Assembly: GCA_040772845.1 (NCBI GenBank)
Contig: JAXGXG010000002.1
Span: forward strand, 744,001 to 808,000
Origin: PWXP01 sp040772845
GTDB lineage: Bacteria; Planctomycetota; Planctomycetia; Pirellulales; Thermoguttaceae
DNA length: 64,000 nt
Direction of reading: 5' to 3'
A program made the position numbers and the translations under genes. Below the pieces are notes generated by a model. It was not told the origin of the DNA. It ran no database searches and saw only the letters and a list, made by a program, of their open reading frames with translations. Of the stretch, positions 7,715 to 17,141 are shown piece by piece. How positions within the stretch are numbered: the first letter of the stretch is position 1; every line of letters starts with the position of its first letter.

Positions 7715-10249
7715 TCACTCCACATAGGCCTTTAGCTGGACGAAGTTGATCGCAAGCGTCTCGCCCGGCTCGGCCTTTTCATCGCTGAAGGCGATCACCT
7801 GCGTCTCATTCCTCGCCCGAAATACGATGCGGTGGAGATTGACTTTGCCGAGATAGCCGGGATCGTGCCGGTGGTGGTTCTTGCGGCGGTCGATGTGCAC
7901 GAAGCTCCTTTCCGGAAGGACCTCGACGCCTGCCAGCAGTACGTCGATCCCGTATTGCCGCGGATCGTGCTTCTTTTCAACCACGTCGTCATAGTCGGCC
8001 GTGACGAATTGCAGGCAATACGTCTTGCCAGGCTCCAAGCCTTTCGCGGTTTGAGAAATGCGGTTGGGCCGATCGTTCTGCCGCGTCATCAGACAGACGG
8101 TATCCCCTGCCCTGCCCGCTCCCCATCGAGCCTGGACGTTCTTGCCATAACCGTCGATCGTCGCGGGGCGTATGGCCCCTTCCGCAGCCGGCGCCACATC
8201 CCAGCCGTCCATGCCGTCGAGAAAGTCGCCATTGGCAAGGAACCCCGGATTGTACTTCAAGCCATAACGGCTCGACAGCATGTCCTTGTTCCCTTCCACC
8301 GCATAGTGGCGCATCAGTTTGAATGACCAACGCACCAGTTCTTCGTCGCCGTAGTACGTGCCCCAGTAACCCGTCGTCGCCAGCCCGGCAAACTCGGGAT
8401 GATTGGCAATCAGGTTCACCTGCATATCGAGAAAATACTTGAAGTCAACACCCGGGTCGTGCTCCAGCGAGATGATGGGAATCTGGTTGAAGTTTCCGAA
8501 GATAATGCCGGTTCCTGAAGCCGCATTGGGCAAGAAGGCGTTGAAACGGCGCATGGCCTCGGTCACGTGATCGTCCAGATACGCGGCTGCGGCCGATTCG
8601 TCCGACTGAGGATGGCAATACGCTTCGAACAACAATCGGCCGCGACCTTTCGAGGCATTGATGCAGGCGGACATGAAGTCGGTGTGCACGGAAGCGATAC
8701 TCGGTTTGCCGACAATCCACGTATAAACCAGTCGGTTGTGCGGGTTGTTTAGGCCCCAAAGGGCCTTGGTGTAGGCGGCAATCGAGGCCCGACCGAAGAA
8801 AAGCTCGTCGCTGGTGAAACCGTCGTATTGCGGTTCGGTCATCCCCGCATGTTGTTCCATGCGTTTGCGCACCGTTTCCGGATCGTCCACCGGCGCCACA
8901 TTGAAGTTGGCCAGCCACTTGAGCCCACGTGCCTTGGCCTCGGGCAAGGCTTCACCGGGCAGCCGCCCGCCGTTGAGCGTGGTCACCGCATAAAGGATAT
9001 GTTTCTTCATGAACTCCCAGCCGTAATCTCCATTTTCCGGCACGTGAGAATTGGCACAGGGCGGATAATCGAAGATCTCCGGAATCGCGTGTACCCGCAA
9101 CTGCGATGTTCCCTTGTTCCCGCGAATCGTGATCCGGTGTTCCCCAATCGGTAGTTCGCGAAATGCCTCCAACCGATCGGTTGTCGCGGTAATGACAGGT
9201 TCAGAGCCGTCGATACGCACCGCCAGATCGGTCCCCGGTGATTCGGTGGCGAGTGCCACGAAGACCCAACCGTTGCGCGGACTGACAAATGAGAACTCTT
9301 GTGGTTCAGCGGCCTCTTCGACGGACCGGTTTAGGAGTTCGGCCACCAGATTGTTCAACGGGCGGATATTGGTGCGATCGACGACAGGAATATCAATGAC
9401 ACTGATCGGATACCTTGCCTGGACATATACCTCGCCGCTCTCGCGATGGCGGACCACTGCTTCCAACGTATGATCGCCACGCGTCACCCCGGAAAGTGCG
9501 ACAACCATCTTGCCATCCTCAGCAATCGCTTGCAGAACGGCATCATCCTCGTCTACACGCACCGTGGACTGGTACATGTCGCGGCAGTCCGGCAGCGAAC
9601 CGAAGAGTTTCAACGTCAATTCAGGCTTGTCGGAAGGGATCTGATTCAGTCGCGGTTGAAGGGGAACAAGCCTTGGCCCCATTACAGACAGCCAGGGCGA
9701 ACTGGAACCGTTTTGGCCGCGTTCCGTCAGCGGCTCCAACTTGACATCGGCGAAATCGATCGCGCCTGCCGGATCGATGGCGTACATGGCTACCCCATAT
9801 TGGTTGCCTGTGGAAGGGAAGAGGGTGAACGTCTTCTCCATAAGCGTCCACTCAGAATCGACCGGAAAGTCCCGAACGCCATCGGCTTTGAACCAGCCGT
9901 TGTTGTGGACAATCAAGCCGGCTGAACGACTTGCAAAGCCCTTGGTGCGGACGTAAGCGCTGATCTTGTAGGTTTCGCCAGGCACCAGAATCAGGTCGTA
10001 CTGCCGGACGCTCACCGTACCGGTCCCGTCGCCTTCGCCGCGCAATCCTACCCACGCACCGGCGCCCTCCGGGCCGCCCGTGCGTTGGTACACCACCTTG
10101 TCTGCATTCGATCGGCTCCAGAACTCCGGGAATGCGACCTGTTCCGCGTCGAAGCGGCCGTCAAACAACAGGTTTCGGCCGTCACCCTCCGCCGCGACGG
10201 CGTGCGAGAATACCCCAGCGATGAGCATGACCAGGACACAGCGATTCAT
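7715..10249 (-). CDS. Large secreted protein with two carbohydrate-binding-like modules around a TIM-barrel-like core
   Basis: An 844-residue exported protein. The start is ATG at 10249, seven bases after GGAGG; the open frame continues upstream but without signal-like sequence. A signal peptide spans residues 1-22 (VLVMLIAGVFSHAVAA). Residues about 30-185 resemble a CBM4/9-type sandwich (NLLFDGRFDAEQVAFPEFWS, YKISAYVRTKGF). Residues about 200-370 hold Ig-like strands. Residues about 380-700 look like a glycosidase-type barrel (YDGFTSDELFFGR, FEAYCHPQSDES, GLATTGYWGTYYGDEE). The final 140 residues form a second binding-like sandwich (GFLANGDFLDGMDGWDV, GKTYCLQFVTADY). I recognise no named family for the core. 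The gene is divergent from the DUF4091 gene at 10410, suggesting a shared control region. Confidence 0.7.
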   Translation of the reverse strand: MNRCVLVMLIAGVFSHAVAAEGDGRNLLFDGRFDAEQVAFPEFWSRSNADKVVYQRTGGPEGAGAWVGLRGEGDGTGTVSVRQYDLILVPGETYKISAYVRTKGFASRSAGLIVHNNGWFKADGVRDFPVDSEWTLMEKTFTLFPSTGNQYGVAMYAIDPAGAIDFADVKLEPLTERGQNGSSSPWLSVMGPRLVPLQPRLNQIPSDKPELTLKLFGSLPDCRDMYQSTVRVDEDDAVLQAIAEDGKMVVALSGVTRGDHTLEAVVRHRESGEVYVQARYPISVIDIPVVDRTNIRPLNNLVAELLNRSVEEAAEPQEFSFVSPRNGWVFVALATESPGTDLAVRIDGSEPVITATTDRLEAFRELPIGEHRITIRGNKGTSQLRVHAIPEIFDYPPCANSHVPENGDYGWEFMKKHILYAVTTLNGGRLPGEALPEAKARGLKWLANFNVAPVDDPETVRKRMEQHAGMTEPQYDGFTSDELFFGRASIAAYTKALWGLNNPHNRLVYTWIVGKPSIASVHTDFMSACINASKGRGRLLFEAYCHPQSDESAAAAYLDDHVTEAMRRFNAFLPNAASGTGIIFGNFNQIPIISLEHDPGVDFKYFLDMQVNLIANHPEFAGLATTGYWGTYYGDEELVRWSFKLMRHYAVEGNKDMLSSRYGLKYNPGFLANGDFLDGMDGWDVAPAAEGAIRPATIDGYGKNVQARWGAGRAGDTVCLMTRQNDRPNRISQTAKGLEPGKTYCLQFVTADYDDVVEKKHDPRQYGIDVLLAGVEVLPERSFVHIDRRKNHHRHDPGYLGKVNLHRIVFRARNETQVIAFSDEKAEPGETLAINFVQLKAYVE

Positions 10250-10409
10250 AGGAGTTCCTCCATTGTGTTTGCAGTACGGGCTATTCTGGCGGATGCGAGG
10301 GCTACTTGCAACCTGGCTGCCGAAAAGCAATACTGGTACTTGCCCCGACTCCCCCGCCATGCATCCATTATAGGGGTTCACCCTTCCTGCCTGAATAGGA
10401 GCGTCTGTT
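10250..10409. promoter_or_regulatory. Divergent intergenic control region
   Basis: This 160-bp space separates two divergently transcribed secreted-protein genes and must hold both promoters. Ribosome-binding sites are visible for the leftward gene (GGAGG near 10256-10262 on the minus strand). I could not assign -35/-10 elements with confidence. Confidence 0.45.
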
Positions 10410-12890
10410 ATGACTCGGCCTCTTGCACTTGGGATCAGCCTCGTTAGCCTGCTCGTCTCTTGTATGTCTCTGGCCCTGGCCGATGAGCCGCCAGCACCTG
10501 TGGCAGGCGTCAATATCGCACGCGGGGCAAAGGTAGTCTTGCAGCCTGCCCCGAATTACAGGCATTGCACCGATCCGGATGATGCCATTCAGTTGACCGA
10601 CGGCCGGACGACCAAGGATTACTTCTGGACCCAGAAGGGTACCGTCGGCTGGAGTAGCGTCAGCTACGCCGTCATCACGGTCGATTTGGGCCAGATCGAG
10701 CCGATCTCGGGGGTTGCGTTCACCACCGCGGCAGGAGTGGCCAATGTGACGTGGCCCTGCGCCGTCCAGGTTCTGACAAGCGACGACGGTAAGGTCTTCT
10801 ACAATGCCGGCGATCTGGTCGCACTGGATCGTAACGCGCACGGGCCCTTGCCCGAAGGTTATGCCATCCGGCGGTTGGTAACCGGCCAGTTGAGCACCCA
10901 CGGTCGCTATGTGCGATTCGTAGCGATTCCCCCGGCAGGCGGTCCCTACCTGTTCGTCGATGAGGTCGAGGTATTTCGAGGGCCAGAGACCCTCCTGTCG
11001 CAGTCGCCGCAAGGCAAGCCCATCGAAAACGTTGCCAACCTGTTCGTTCAGTGGCGAAGCCGCTCGGCGCTGGCGCATCGCTTTCAGTCTGATGCCGATG
11101 CGCTGGAAGCGCAGTTACGCGGCGCGGCACTGGCGTCTGAAACACGACGCACGGAACTACTCGAGCGGCTGGACCAAGTGCGCAAGGCTTGGGATCCGGC
11201 AGCGGTTGCGGTCGACCAATCGTTCCGGGCCGTTCTCCCCTTGAACGACCTGCACGCCGAGCTGTTCCGGATTCAGGCCGCGCTTTGGAAGGCCATGGGC
11301 CAGGCATCCCTGGTCGCCCAGGCAATCTGCCCCTGGGATCCGCTCGATCCTGTCGCGCCTCCGGCCGGTTCCGGCGGTCCTGTCGAGGTCCATACGATGC
11401 GAGGCGAGTATCGCGCAGGGGCGATCAACCTTTACAACAGCGCCGACGCACCGATGCAGGTACAGCTCCAGATCGAAGGGCTTCCCCAGCCGCCGGTCCC
11501 TGCCTATGTGACCGTCTACGAAGTGGACTGGACCGATACGAGTCGCGGCGTCCCTGTCGCTTCTGCGCTCATGGAGGTTCCATATAATGAGGCCGGTTGG
11601 ACCATCCATGTGCCGTCCGGGCTCGTGCGCCAGGTGTGGCTGAGCTTTCACGTCCCTCGCGGCGAAGATGCTGTTACAGCGGGAGTCCACAAGGGGCAGA
11701 TTCTGCTCAAGAGCGAAGCGGCGCAAGCCGTTGCCGTACCGATTCAACTGCACGTGTACCCGCTGGATTTCCCCGAGAAACCGACGCTTCAACTGGGCGG
11801 CTGGAGCTACACCAACGGTCGCGGCGCCTGCGGCGTGACGGCAGAGAATCGCGGCGCATTCCTGAAGCATCTTCAGCAGCGATACGTGAACGCGCCGTGG
11901 GCGACCAACTCGGTGCTCATGAACTACGCGTTCGACAAGGACGATTCGAGCCGAATCGAACTGGATACCGAACAGCTCGACGCCTGGCTTGCCGACTGGC
12001 CTGACGCACGCTGCTACATGGTATTTCTGGCGGTCGGCAATTACTCTGGCGCTTCAACGTCCGGGTTTGCAGGCGCAGCGCTCGGTACACCCGAGTTCGA
12101 CCGCCGCGTTGCAACGTGGATTTCCGCCTGGGTGCGTCATCTCGGTACCAAAGGGATCGAACCGGAACGGTTGTCATTGCTCATCCACGACGAACCGCAC
12201 GAGGGAAGCGACGTAACGGCCCTGCTGGCCTGGTCGAAAGCCATTCGCGCGGCGGAACCGCAAGTCCGCCTGTGGCTGGATCCGACCTACCGTACTCCCG
12301 GCCAGGCGCCGCAAGAGGTGTATGAATACTCGGACGTCTTGTGCCCGAATCGGCCTATGTGGCTGAGTCAAGGCAAACCGTTTGCCGAGTTCTTCCAGAA
12401 ACAGCGGCGGCAAGGCAAGGAGTTGCATTTCTACTCATGCAGCGGTCCCGCCCGGCTGCTTGATCCCTATGCTTACTACCGGCTTCAGGCGTGGCAGTGC
12501 TGGGACGCCGGCGCAACCGGCTCGTTCTTCTGGGCGTTCGGCGACAACAGCGGGGCCTCTTCCTGGAACGAATACCTCGCGCGCTCCGGCCCCTACACCC
12601 CGCTATTCCTCGACAGCACACGCGTCGCGCCGGCCAAGCAAATGGAAGCTATTCGCGAGAGCGTGCAGGATTACGAAACCCTGCTCTTGCTCCGACGGGC
12701 CATCACGCGCGCCGAACAGTCCGGGCGTCAAGGGCCGGCGGTCGGCGCAGCCAAAGGCGTACTTGAATCCGCAACCGCAGCCGTTCTCGATGCCGAAGGC
12801 GCCTCCGACCTCAACTGGCGCGATGCAAAAGACCGCTCCCTCGCCGACCGCGTCCGCGCACGCGTTCTCGAGGCGATCACGTCTCTCTGA
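10410..12890 (+). CDS. Secreted discoidin-like plus DUF4091 (GH123-like) glycosidase
   Basis: An 826-residue exported protein. Residues 1-24 are a signal peptide. Residues about 35-195 are an F5/8 type C (discoidin-like) sugar-binding domain (INVARGAKVV-like start, YAVITVDLGQIEPISGVAF, YVRFVAIP, FVDEVEVF). Residues about 325-450 are an Ig-like region, and the remainder is a DUF4091 barrel. Asp594-Glu595 in LIHDEPHE is where GH123 enzymes have their catalytic Asp-Glu pair. QAWQCWDAGATGSFFWAFGD and RESVQDYETLLLLRRAI are typical for the family end. GH123 enzymes release N-acetylgalactosamine; this substrate is only suggested. A tandem-repeat field begins 40 bases downstream. Confidence 0.85.
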   Translation: MTRPLALGISLVSLLVSCMSLALADEPPAPVAGVNIARGAKVVLQPAPNYRHCTDPDDAIQLTDGRTTKDYFWTQKGTVGWSSVSYAVITVDLGQIEPISGVAFTTAAGVANVTWPCAVQVLTSDDGKVFYNAGDLVALDRNAHGPLPEGYAIRRLVTGQLSTHGRYVRFVAIPPAGGPYLFVDEVEVFRGPETLLSQSPQGKPIENVANLFVQWRSRSALAHRFQSDADALEAQLRGAALASETRRTELLERLDQVRKAWDPAAVAVDQSFRAVLPLNDLHAELFRIQAALWKAMGQASLVAQAICPWDPLDPVAPPAGSGGPVEVHTMRGEYRAGAINLYNSADAPMQVQLQIEGLPQPPVPAYVTVYEVDWTDTSRGVPVASALMEVPYNEAGWTIHVPSGLVRQVWLSFHVPRGEDAVTAGVHKGQILLKSEAAQAVAVPIQLHVYPLDFPEKPTLQLGGWSYTNGRGACGVTAENRGAFLKHLQQRYVNAPWATNSVLMNYAFDKDDSSRIELDTEQLDAWLADWPDARCYMVFLAVGNYSGASTSGFAGAALGTPEFDRRVATWISAWVRHLGTKGIEPERLSLLIHDEPHEGSDVTALLAWSKAIRAAEPQVRLWLDPTYRTPGQAPQEVYEYSDVLCPNRPMWLSQGKPFAEFFQKQRRQGKELHFYSCSGPARLLDPYAYYRLQAWQCWDAGATGSFFWAFGDNSGASSWNEYLARSGPYTPLFLDSTRVAPAKQMEAIRESVQDYETLLLLRRAITRAEQSGRQGPAVGAAKGVLESATAAVLDAEGASDLNWRDAKDRSLADRVRARVLEAITSL

Positions 12891-12930
12891 CCATACAGCA
12901 ATCCTTCCCGCAAAAGGACGTCGCACGCAG

Positions 12931-13188
12931 CGTGCCACTGCTGTCTCGGCAGTGCTCTTTCTTACGACGCACCTTGCTCGTTCCCTTTACGCTGAACCAT
13001 TCTGCGAACACCTCCCCGTGCCACTGCCGTCTCGGCAGTGCTCCTTCTCACGACGCACCTTGCTCGTTCCCTTTACGCCAAACCATTCGGCGAACACCTC
13101 CCCGTGCCACTGCCGTCTCGGCAGTGCTCTTTCTCACGCCGTACCTTGCTCGTTCCCTTTACCCTGAACCATTCCGCGAACACCTCTC
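12931..13188. repeat. Three tandem 86-bp repeats, each with a hairpin
   Basis: Units begin at 12931, 13017 and 13103, each opening with CGTGCCACTGC. Every unit holds a near-perfect stem CACTGCCG-TCT-CGGCAGTG (the first unit has one mismatch), followed by a conserved tail reading CCTTGCTCGTTCCCTTTAC and ACCATTC. Because 86 is not a multiple of three, open frames through it shift and are not coding. Tandem copies right after a stop codon could act in termination or mRNA stability, or be replication slippage products of a REP-like sequence. Confidence 0.85.
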
Positions 13189-13234
13189 TCCGACGCCGCC
13201 GCATCACGTGCCCTTGCGTGTCTCCATTCCGTCA

Positions 13235-13344
13235 GTCCCGAAGGGACGTTCCTAAACCAGCCCGGGGTGGAGCCGATGCGAGCGGTGCGAGCAAGGCGTA
13301 ACCCCGGGTTCGCACAATAGAAATCCCCCCAAGCCCAACGGGCT
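13235..13344. repeat. REP/BIME-like hairpin cluster
   Basis: Three short inverted repeats follow one another: GTCCC-GAA-GGGAC at 13235-13247, CCCGGGGT at 13261-13268 pairing with ACCCCGGG at 13301-13308, and AGCCC-AAC-GGGCT at 13332-13344. This arrangement resembles repetitive extragenic palindromes seen in planctomycete and other genomes. No REP-associated transposase is in the window. Confidence 0.55.
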
Positions 13345-13383
13345 GGCCCTAGACGCTCCTCGCATCCTAACCACCCCAGTTCA

Positions 13384-13424
13384 CGCGTCCCCGATCTCCC
13401 AACTCCGATCTCCGATCTTCGATA
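13384..13424. repeat. 41-bp direct repeat, copy A
   Basis: CGCGTCCCCGATCTCCCAAC followed by short GATCT-CCGATC units. The same sequence recurs at 13903-13944 with a few changes, bracketing the 112-bp repeats between them. The stretch between 13425 and 13607 shows no gene. Confidence 0.75.
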
Positions 13425-13607
13425 CATATGTCCTCGTGCTCGAAATCGTCTTTGTATTTCCCTCTGCTTCCTCCTGTTCATTCTCTTCTTTCTCTTCGTG
13501 TTCGCGTCACTCGTGACTCACTTCAGAAGAGGAACAGGAGGCCGCAAAGCACATTAGAGCAAGAACACCCTCGCCCGTCTGCCGGCCTTTCATCCGTGGC
13601 GGGATTC

Positions 13608-13831
13608 TTAACGGACCCACTCGCTTGCGCTTCGAGCTTGTACGCGCTCGCGCGTCCCCCCTACAAGCACGCAGCGCGAGCAAGTGGATCCGGCGTTTCG
13701 GGCGCCTCGTTTCCGGTCCTTAACAGACCCACTCGCTTGCGCTTCGAGCTCGTGCGCGTTGGCGCGTCCCCCATACAAGCACGCAGCGCCAGCAAGTGGA
13801 TCCGGCGTTTCGGTCCTGGCTTTCCCGCGGC
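13608..13831. repeat. Two tandem 112-bp repeats with long internal stems
   Basis: The units begin at TTAACGGACCCACTCGCTTG (13608) and TTAACAGACCCACTCGCTTG (13720). Within each, CCACTCGCTTGCGCTTCG near the start pairs with CGCAGCGCGAGCAAGTGG some 70 bases later (about 15 of 18 positions), so each unit could fold as one long stem-loop. No coding capacity is apparent. Confidence 0.75.
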
Positions 13832-13902
13832 GAAGCCGCCTATGGAGTGCGGGAACTTGTTGCCGCTTTCTGGCCTACAGCCGCCCGCAAGCACCCCGTT
13901 CG

Positions 13903-13944
13903 CGCGTCCCCGATCTCCCAACTCCGATCTGCGATCTCCGACAC
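13903..13944. repeat. 41-bp direct repeat, copy B
   Basis: Second copy of the GATCT-rich repeat at 13384-13424. It lies ten bases from the point where the sulfotransferase fragment loses its reading frame, so it probably marks a recombination or deletion junction. Confidence 0.7.
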
Positions 13945-13953
13945 CTTGTGTCG

Positions 13954-14274
13954 CTACGGTACAATCCGGATGTCAGGTTCGGCGGCGATGGCTTCTTCCA
14001 GATACGGCAAGTAGGACGACGCCACGTCGCCCAGCCGCCTCGCCGTACCATGCTGCCGAAACCGCGCGAATCGCGCCCGGACGACGCCCCCCGGGCCCTG
14101 CTCGCCCTCACCGTCCGCCAACCAATCCCTTGCAGGCTGCATATCCGGCATCCACGGCAGCAAGGGCGGTTCGTCGTACGAGCATTGAACATCCGGCTGC
14201 CCGTTGAGAATCCTCGCCAGCGAGGCCAGCCCGCAACGGCCGGCGCCGATACCGAGAATGATGGACTGCTTCAT
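13954..14274 (-). pseudogene. Truncated sulfotransferase, N-terminal third only
   Basis: A 106-residue remnant reading MKQSIILGIGAGRCGLASLA. GxGRCG is the 5'-phosphosulfate-binding loop of PAPS-dependent sulfotransferases, and LARILNGQPDVQCSYDEP and DVASSYLPYLEEAIAAEPDI match the next parts of that family. The frame stops after DIRIVP, where full-length relatives would continue into the 3'-phosphate site, and the following sequence is the GATCT-rich repeat. The 3' two-thirds are therefore lost. No good ribosome-binding site is visible. Best read as a decayed gene. Confidence 0.7.
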
Positions 14275-14640
14275 CGTAAACTCGCGTTGATCTCATATCT
14301 CACACATTGGGCCACCTGGCCCAAAAGTCTCCCCGGCCTGCGTGTGCCCCTGTCAACGTTTCACCCGCCGTGTTGCCACCGCCGGCGCATGACTCGGCGT
14401 CGGTATGGGGCGCTACCCCTTTACCGTACGGCTCTTTCATCCGCTACTCCCCGCCGGTTTTCACCGGCGCTTTCTCTGACCCCAAGGACCACCCATCTCA
14501 ATATTGGACCTGTCCCGTTAAATTGCCCATTCGCTACCTTTCTCCGGCTTTCGCCGACGCACCCTGCCTCCAGTGATGTCCCCTTTTCCTGCCTCGGGGT
14601 GAGCAATCACCCGGGGCCACCCGGCCTGACGTCCCGACGC
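14275..14640. other. Gap with small hairpins, no gene recognised
   Basis: This 366-base stretch contains short stems, GGGG-CGCTA-CCCC at about 14409-14421 and GCCGG-TTTTCA-CCGGC at about 14452-14467, and the palindrome CCGTACGG. It may be a structured remnant of a mobile element; I cannot identify it. Open frames through it have no recognisable domain. Confidence 0.35.
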
Positions 14641-14952
14641 TTACTGCCCCCGCCAGAACTCCACATCCGACCACAGTCGCATCAATACTATCGCGACAAT
14701 AAGAGCAACCGTTACTCTTGGGGTGGCAATTGCCTTCCAGCCATAGTAGAACACCCCTGAAACCAAAGGCGAGAGGATGACCATGAGGCAGAAGAACTTT
14801 ATCGCGAGCAAGACCAATAAATCCTGCTGCCTGAACGCAAACATCAGATCTGCTTCCGTTGGGAATACCTCGACAGCTATGGCTAAGACGAGGCTCGCCC
14901 GGGCGGGCCATTGGCTGTATTTCCGATCAGCGGGAAGCATTGAATACCCCAT
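14641..14952 (-). CDS. Small membrane protein, candidate immunity protein for the Rhs tip
   Basis: A 103-residue protein with two or three hydrophobic helices: RASLVLAIAVEVF near the N-terminus, LLVLLAIKFFCLMVILSPLVSGVFYYGW, and VTVALIVAIVLM. It lies 205 bases downstream of the Rhs fragment on the same strand, where polymorphic-toxin loci keep the gene that protects against the toxin tip. That position and its membrane nature suggest immunity; there is no recognised domain. The start is placed at ATG 14952; no clear ribosome-binding site is seen, so start and reality are moderately uncertain. Confidence 0.45.
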   Translation of the reverse strand: MGYSMLPADRKYSQWPARASLVLAIAVEVFPTEADLMFAFRQQDLLVLLAIKFFCLMVILSPLVSGVFYYGWKAIATPRVTVALIVAIVLMRLWSDVEFWRGQ

Positions 14953-15157
14953 GTGCAAATCACTTGTGCCAGTTCAGCGATCGTCAGTTTGTGTCCGCAA
15001 TGACCCGGATGTCATCAACATGTTGGTCGAGAATCCGGCGTGTGCGGTGGCAATGTCCGCCTGATGGCAACGGTGTTCGATCCCATCCCACACAGCGACA
15101 CCGCAAGTCACACCACTTCGACATTGGCGACATCAGAAGAAGAAACCATGAATCCGT

Positions 15158-17023
15158 CTAGCGCATCCACTCTGGCCTCGGATCCCAAATCTTCTTCGGA
15201 GGCGGCTCAACCCACGGCTCGCGAGGGCTATCAGTAAGTTCCCCATACGGATATCTAATACGGTCAGGCGGCTTGACTGGATTGCCCTCTCCGCCATATC
15301 GGATCCAATACATTGCATCAAACCAACAGTTGTTGAGGAGCGGAGTGTATACCCCTGGCCACCATTGCCCCCCCTCAATTCGAATCAAATGTTCGTAAGC
15401 ACCAAGCAGTGCTGTGTCCTGTTCGGCATTTGACGACCACGAGCTATAAATTGTGGCCCCAGTTGGAAAGCCCCGTACAATCTCATGGCCACATATGCTG
15501 AAATGGAGTTGTGCATAACCGGTTACATACTGGCCGCTATGATCCCACACTTCGACCAATATGAACAAATGCCCATAGTGGAACATTAGCCAACGGTTCC
15601 ATCCCGTCGGATCCACCGCATTCACCGGCCCATTGCCGACATATGCAGACAGATTGCCGTCCCTCCCTTCAAACCCAATCGGGTCTTCACTCATCCAGCG
15701 GCCGGTCTTCGCGTCGTACCAGCGGTAGAGGTTGTTCTGCAGACCGGTGGTCTGATCCAGGGGACGGGCGGTGAAGGCGAAGAGGGTGTCGTGGGCGGTG
15801 CTGGTTTGAGACTGGAGGTTGCCGTAGGCGTCGAAGGTGCGATGGTTGGCTACCGTGGTGGTGTCGGTGGCCGGGTCGTAGACGGCCAGGTCGCGGATGG
15901 TGCCCTGGTGGTCGGCGAGGGGCCAGAGGATGGTGCCGGGGGTGTCAGGAGTGGTGACCTGTTCGTCGGCCATGAGCTGGTCCACGGCGGCTGGGTTCCA
16001 AAGATATCGGTGCGAAAGGTGGCCGATCGTGAGCGGCTCGGCCGGGTCGCCGGTAGTGGCGTCGGCGCGGTCGAACTGCATGACGATCTGATTGCCATCG
16101 TACGCGAAGCGGGTGCGGGTGTCAATCTGGCCGTCACCGTCCAGGTCTACGTCGCGGCCAATCCAGCGGTTTTCCACGTCGTACAGGTAATCAATCGCGC
16201 GGGTGGCCGGGTTGCCGTACGTGGCGTAGTCGGTGACGCGCGTGAGCCGGTTGCGATGGTCCCAGGCGTAGGTGGTCGCGTCCGTATCGCCAGCGTCGAG
16301 AAGGCCGTTGGCGTTCACATCGATGAACCGGGCCGTACGGTTGCCTTCCGGGTCATACAGATAGGAATAGATGCCGTCGAACAGGAGTTGGTTGTTGGGG
16401 CCGGTTAGGTAGGCCGCGCCGTTGGCCGTGACGCGGTTGCCGGCGGCATCGTAGGAATACGCCTCGGCCGCTTGGCCCGTGGTGTAGGTGGCGGCGAGGA
16501 GTTGCCCGGCGGAATCATATTGATAGCTGACCGTGCCGTCGAGCGAGGTGATTTCCGTAATCAGGCTCGCAGGCGTGCCGGTCCCTTCCCACAACGCATC
16601 GACGATTGCCCCAGTATCCTGCCCCGGCATGAGCCCGCCGGAAGGAAGCCAGTGGAGGGAAGTTTGAGGGGTGATGTCTGATGGTTGATCGGAAGACGAT
16701 GGGACGGAACCGGCCGCGGTATCGTACGTCCAGGCGTAGGAGGCGAGGGTGGTTTCGCCTTGCGAGTAGACGAGGGCCGTGAGTCGCGAAGCGGAATCAT
16801 ACGAATACTGGGCGAGGACGGCCAGGTTGCCATCGGTGTAGCGGGTGACGGTGGTGAGCAGGCCCTGGTCGTTGTAGGTGAGGCTGATCTCTTTCGCGGC
16901 CACGGCGCTACCGCCTGCCGCGCCGTACTGGGCGATGGCCACCAGCCGGCCCTCGGAATCGTACGCGTACTCATCCACATAGTCGGCCACACCGTCGATC
17001 GTGGCGGTCGTAACTGGTAGCAT
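15158..17023 (-). pseudogene. 5'-truncated Rhs repeat protein with C-terminal toxin-like tip
   Basis: A 621-residue fragment. Residues 1 to about 430 are YD/RHS repeats (YDSEGRLVAIAQYG, YDSAGQLLAATY, YDAAGNRVTANG, YDPEGNRTARF). The Rhs core closes with RWYDAKTGRWMSEDPIGFEG and NGPVNAVDPTG, after which a unique tip of about 140 residues begins. The tip has HYGHLFILVEVWD and later NNCWFDAMYW, a His-then-Cys order compatible with a permuted papain/NlpC-like fold, though that is a weak inference. There is no signal peptide. The frame is closed just upstream by a TAG inside the terminal repeat of the 17039-17141 element, so the N-terminal part of a normally much longer protein was removed. Confidence 0.75.
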
Positions 17024-17038
17024 CAAAGAAGGGCACAG

Positions 17039-17141
17039 CTAAATGACCGAGCGCGATCATGCTCGAACCGGGAACGAAATGCCGCAGTCTCCCCAGTTTG
17101 CCGCGACGCGGCATCGCGCATAATCGCGCTCGGTCATTTAG
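17039..17141. mobile_element. 103-bp palindromic MITE-like element with 19-bp perfect inverted repeats
   Basis: CTAAATGACCGAGCGCGAT at 17039-17057 and its exact complement at 17123-17141 enclose 65 bases with no coding capacity. On the minus strand the right end supplies the TAA stop of the upstream membrane-protein gene, and the left end supplies the TAG that closes the Rhs frame. No convincing target duplication is visible outside the repeats. It sits at the breakpoint of the Rhs gene. Confidence 0.75.

Noticed and set aside
12931..13831. CRISPR array
   Set aside because: Repeat units are 86 and 112 bp with no short constant repeat and variable spacer pattern, and no cas gene is in the window.
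14390..14470. Group II intron end or other structured RNA
   Set aside because: Small stems and the palindrome CCGTACGG are present, but no domain V pattern could be formed and no reverse transcriptase gene is near.
15791..16408. Plus-strand open frame rich in Gly and Val opposite the Rhs repeats
   Set aside because: Rhs YD repeats on the minus strand explain the open reading; the complement has no recognisable domain.
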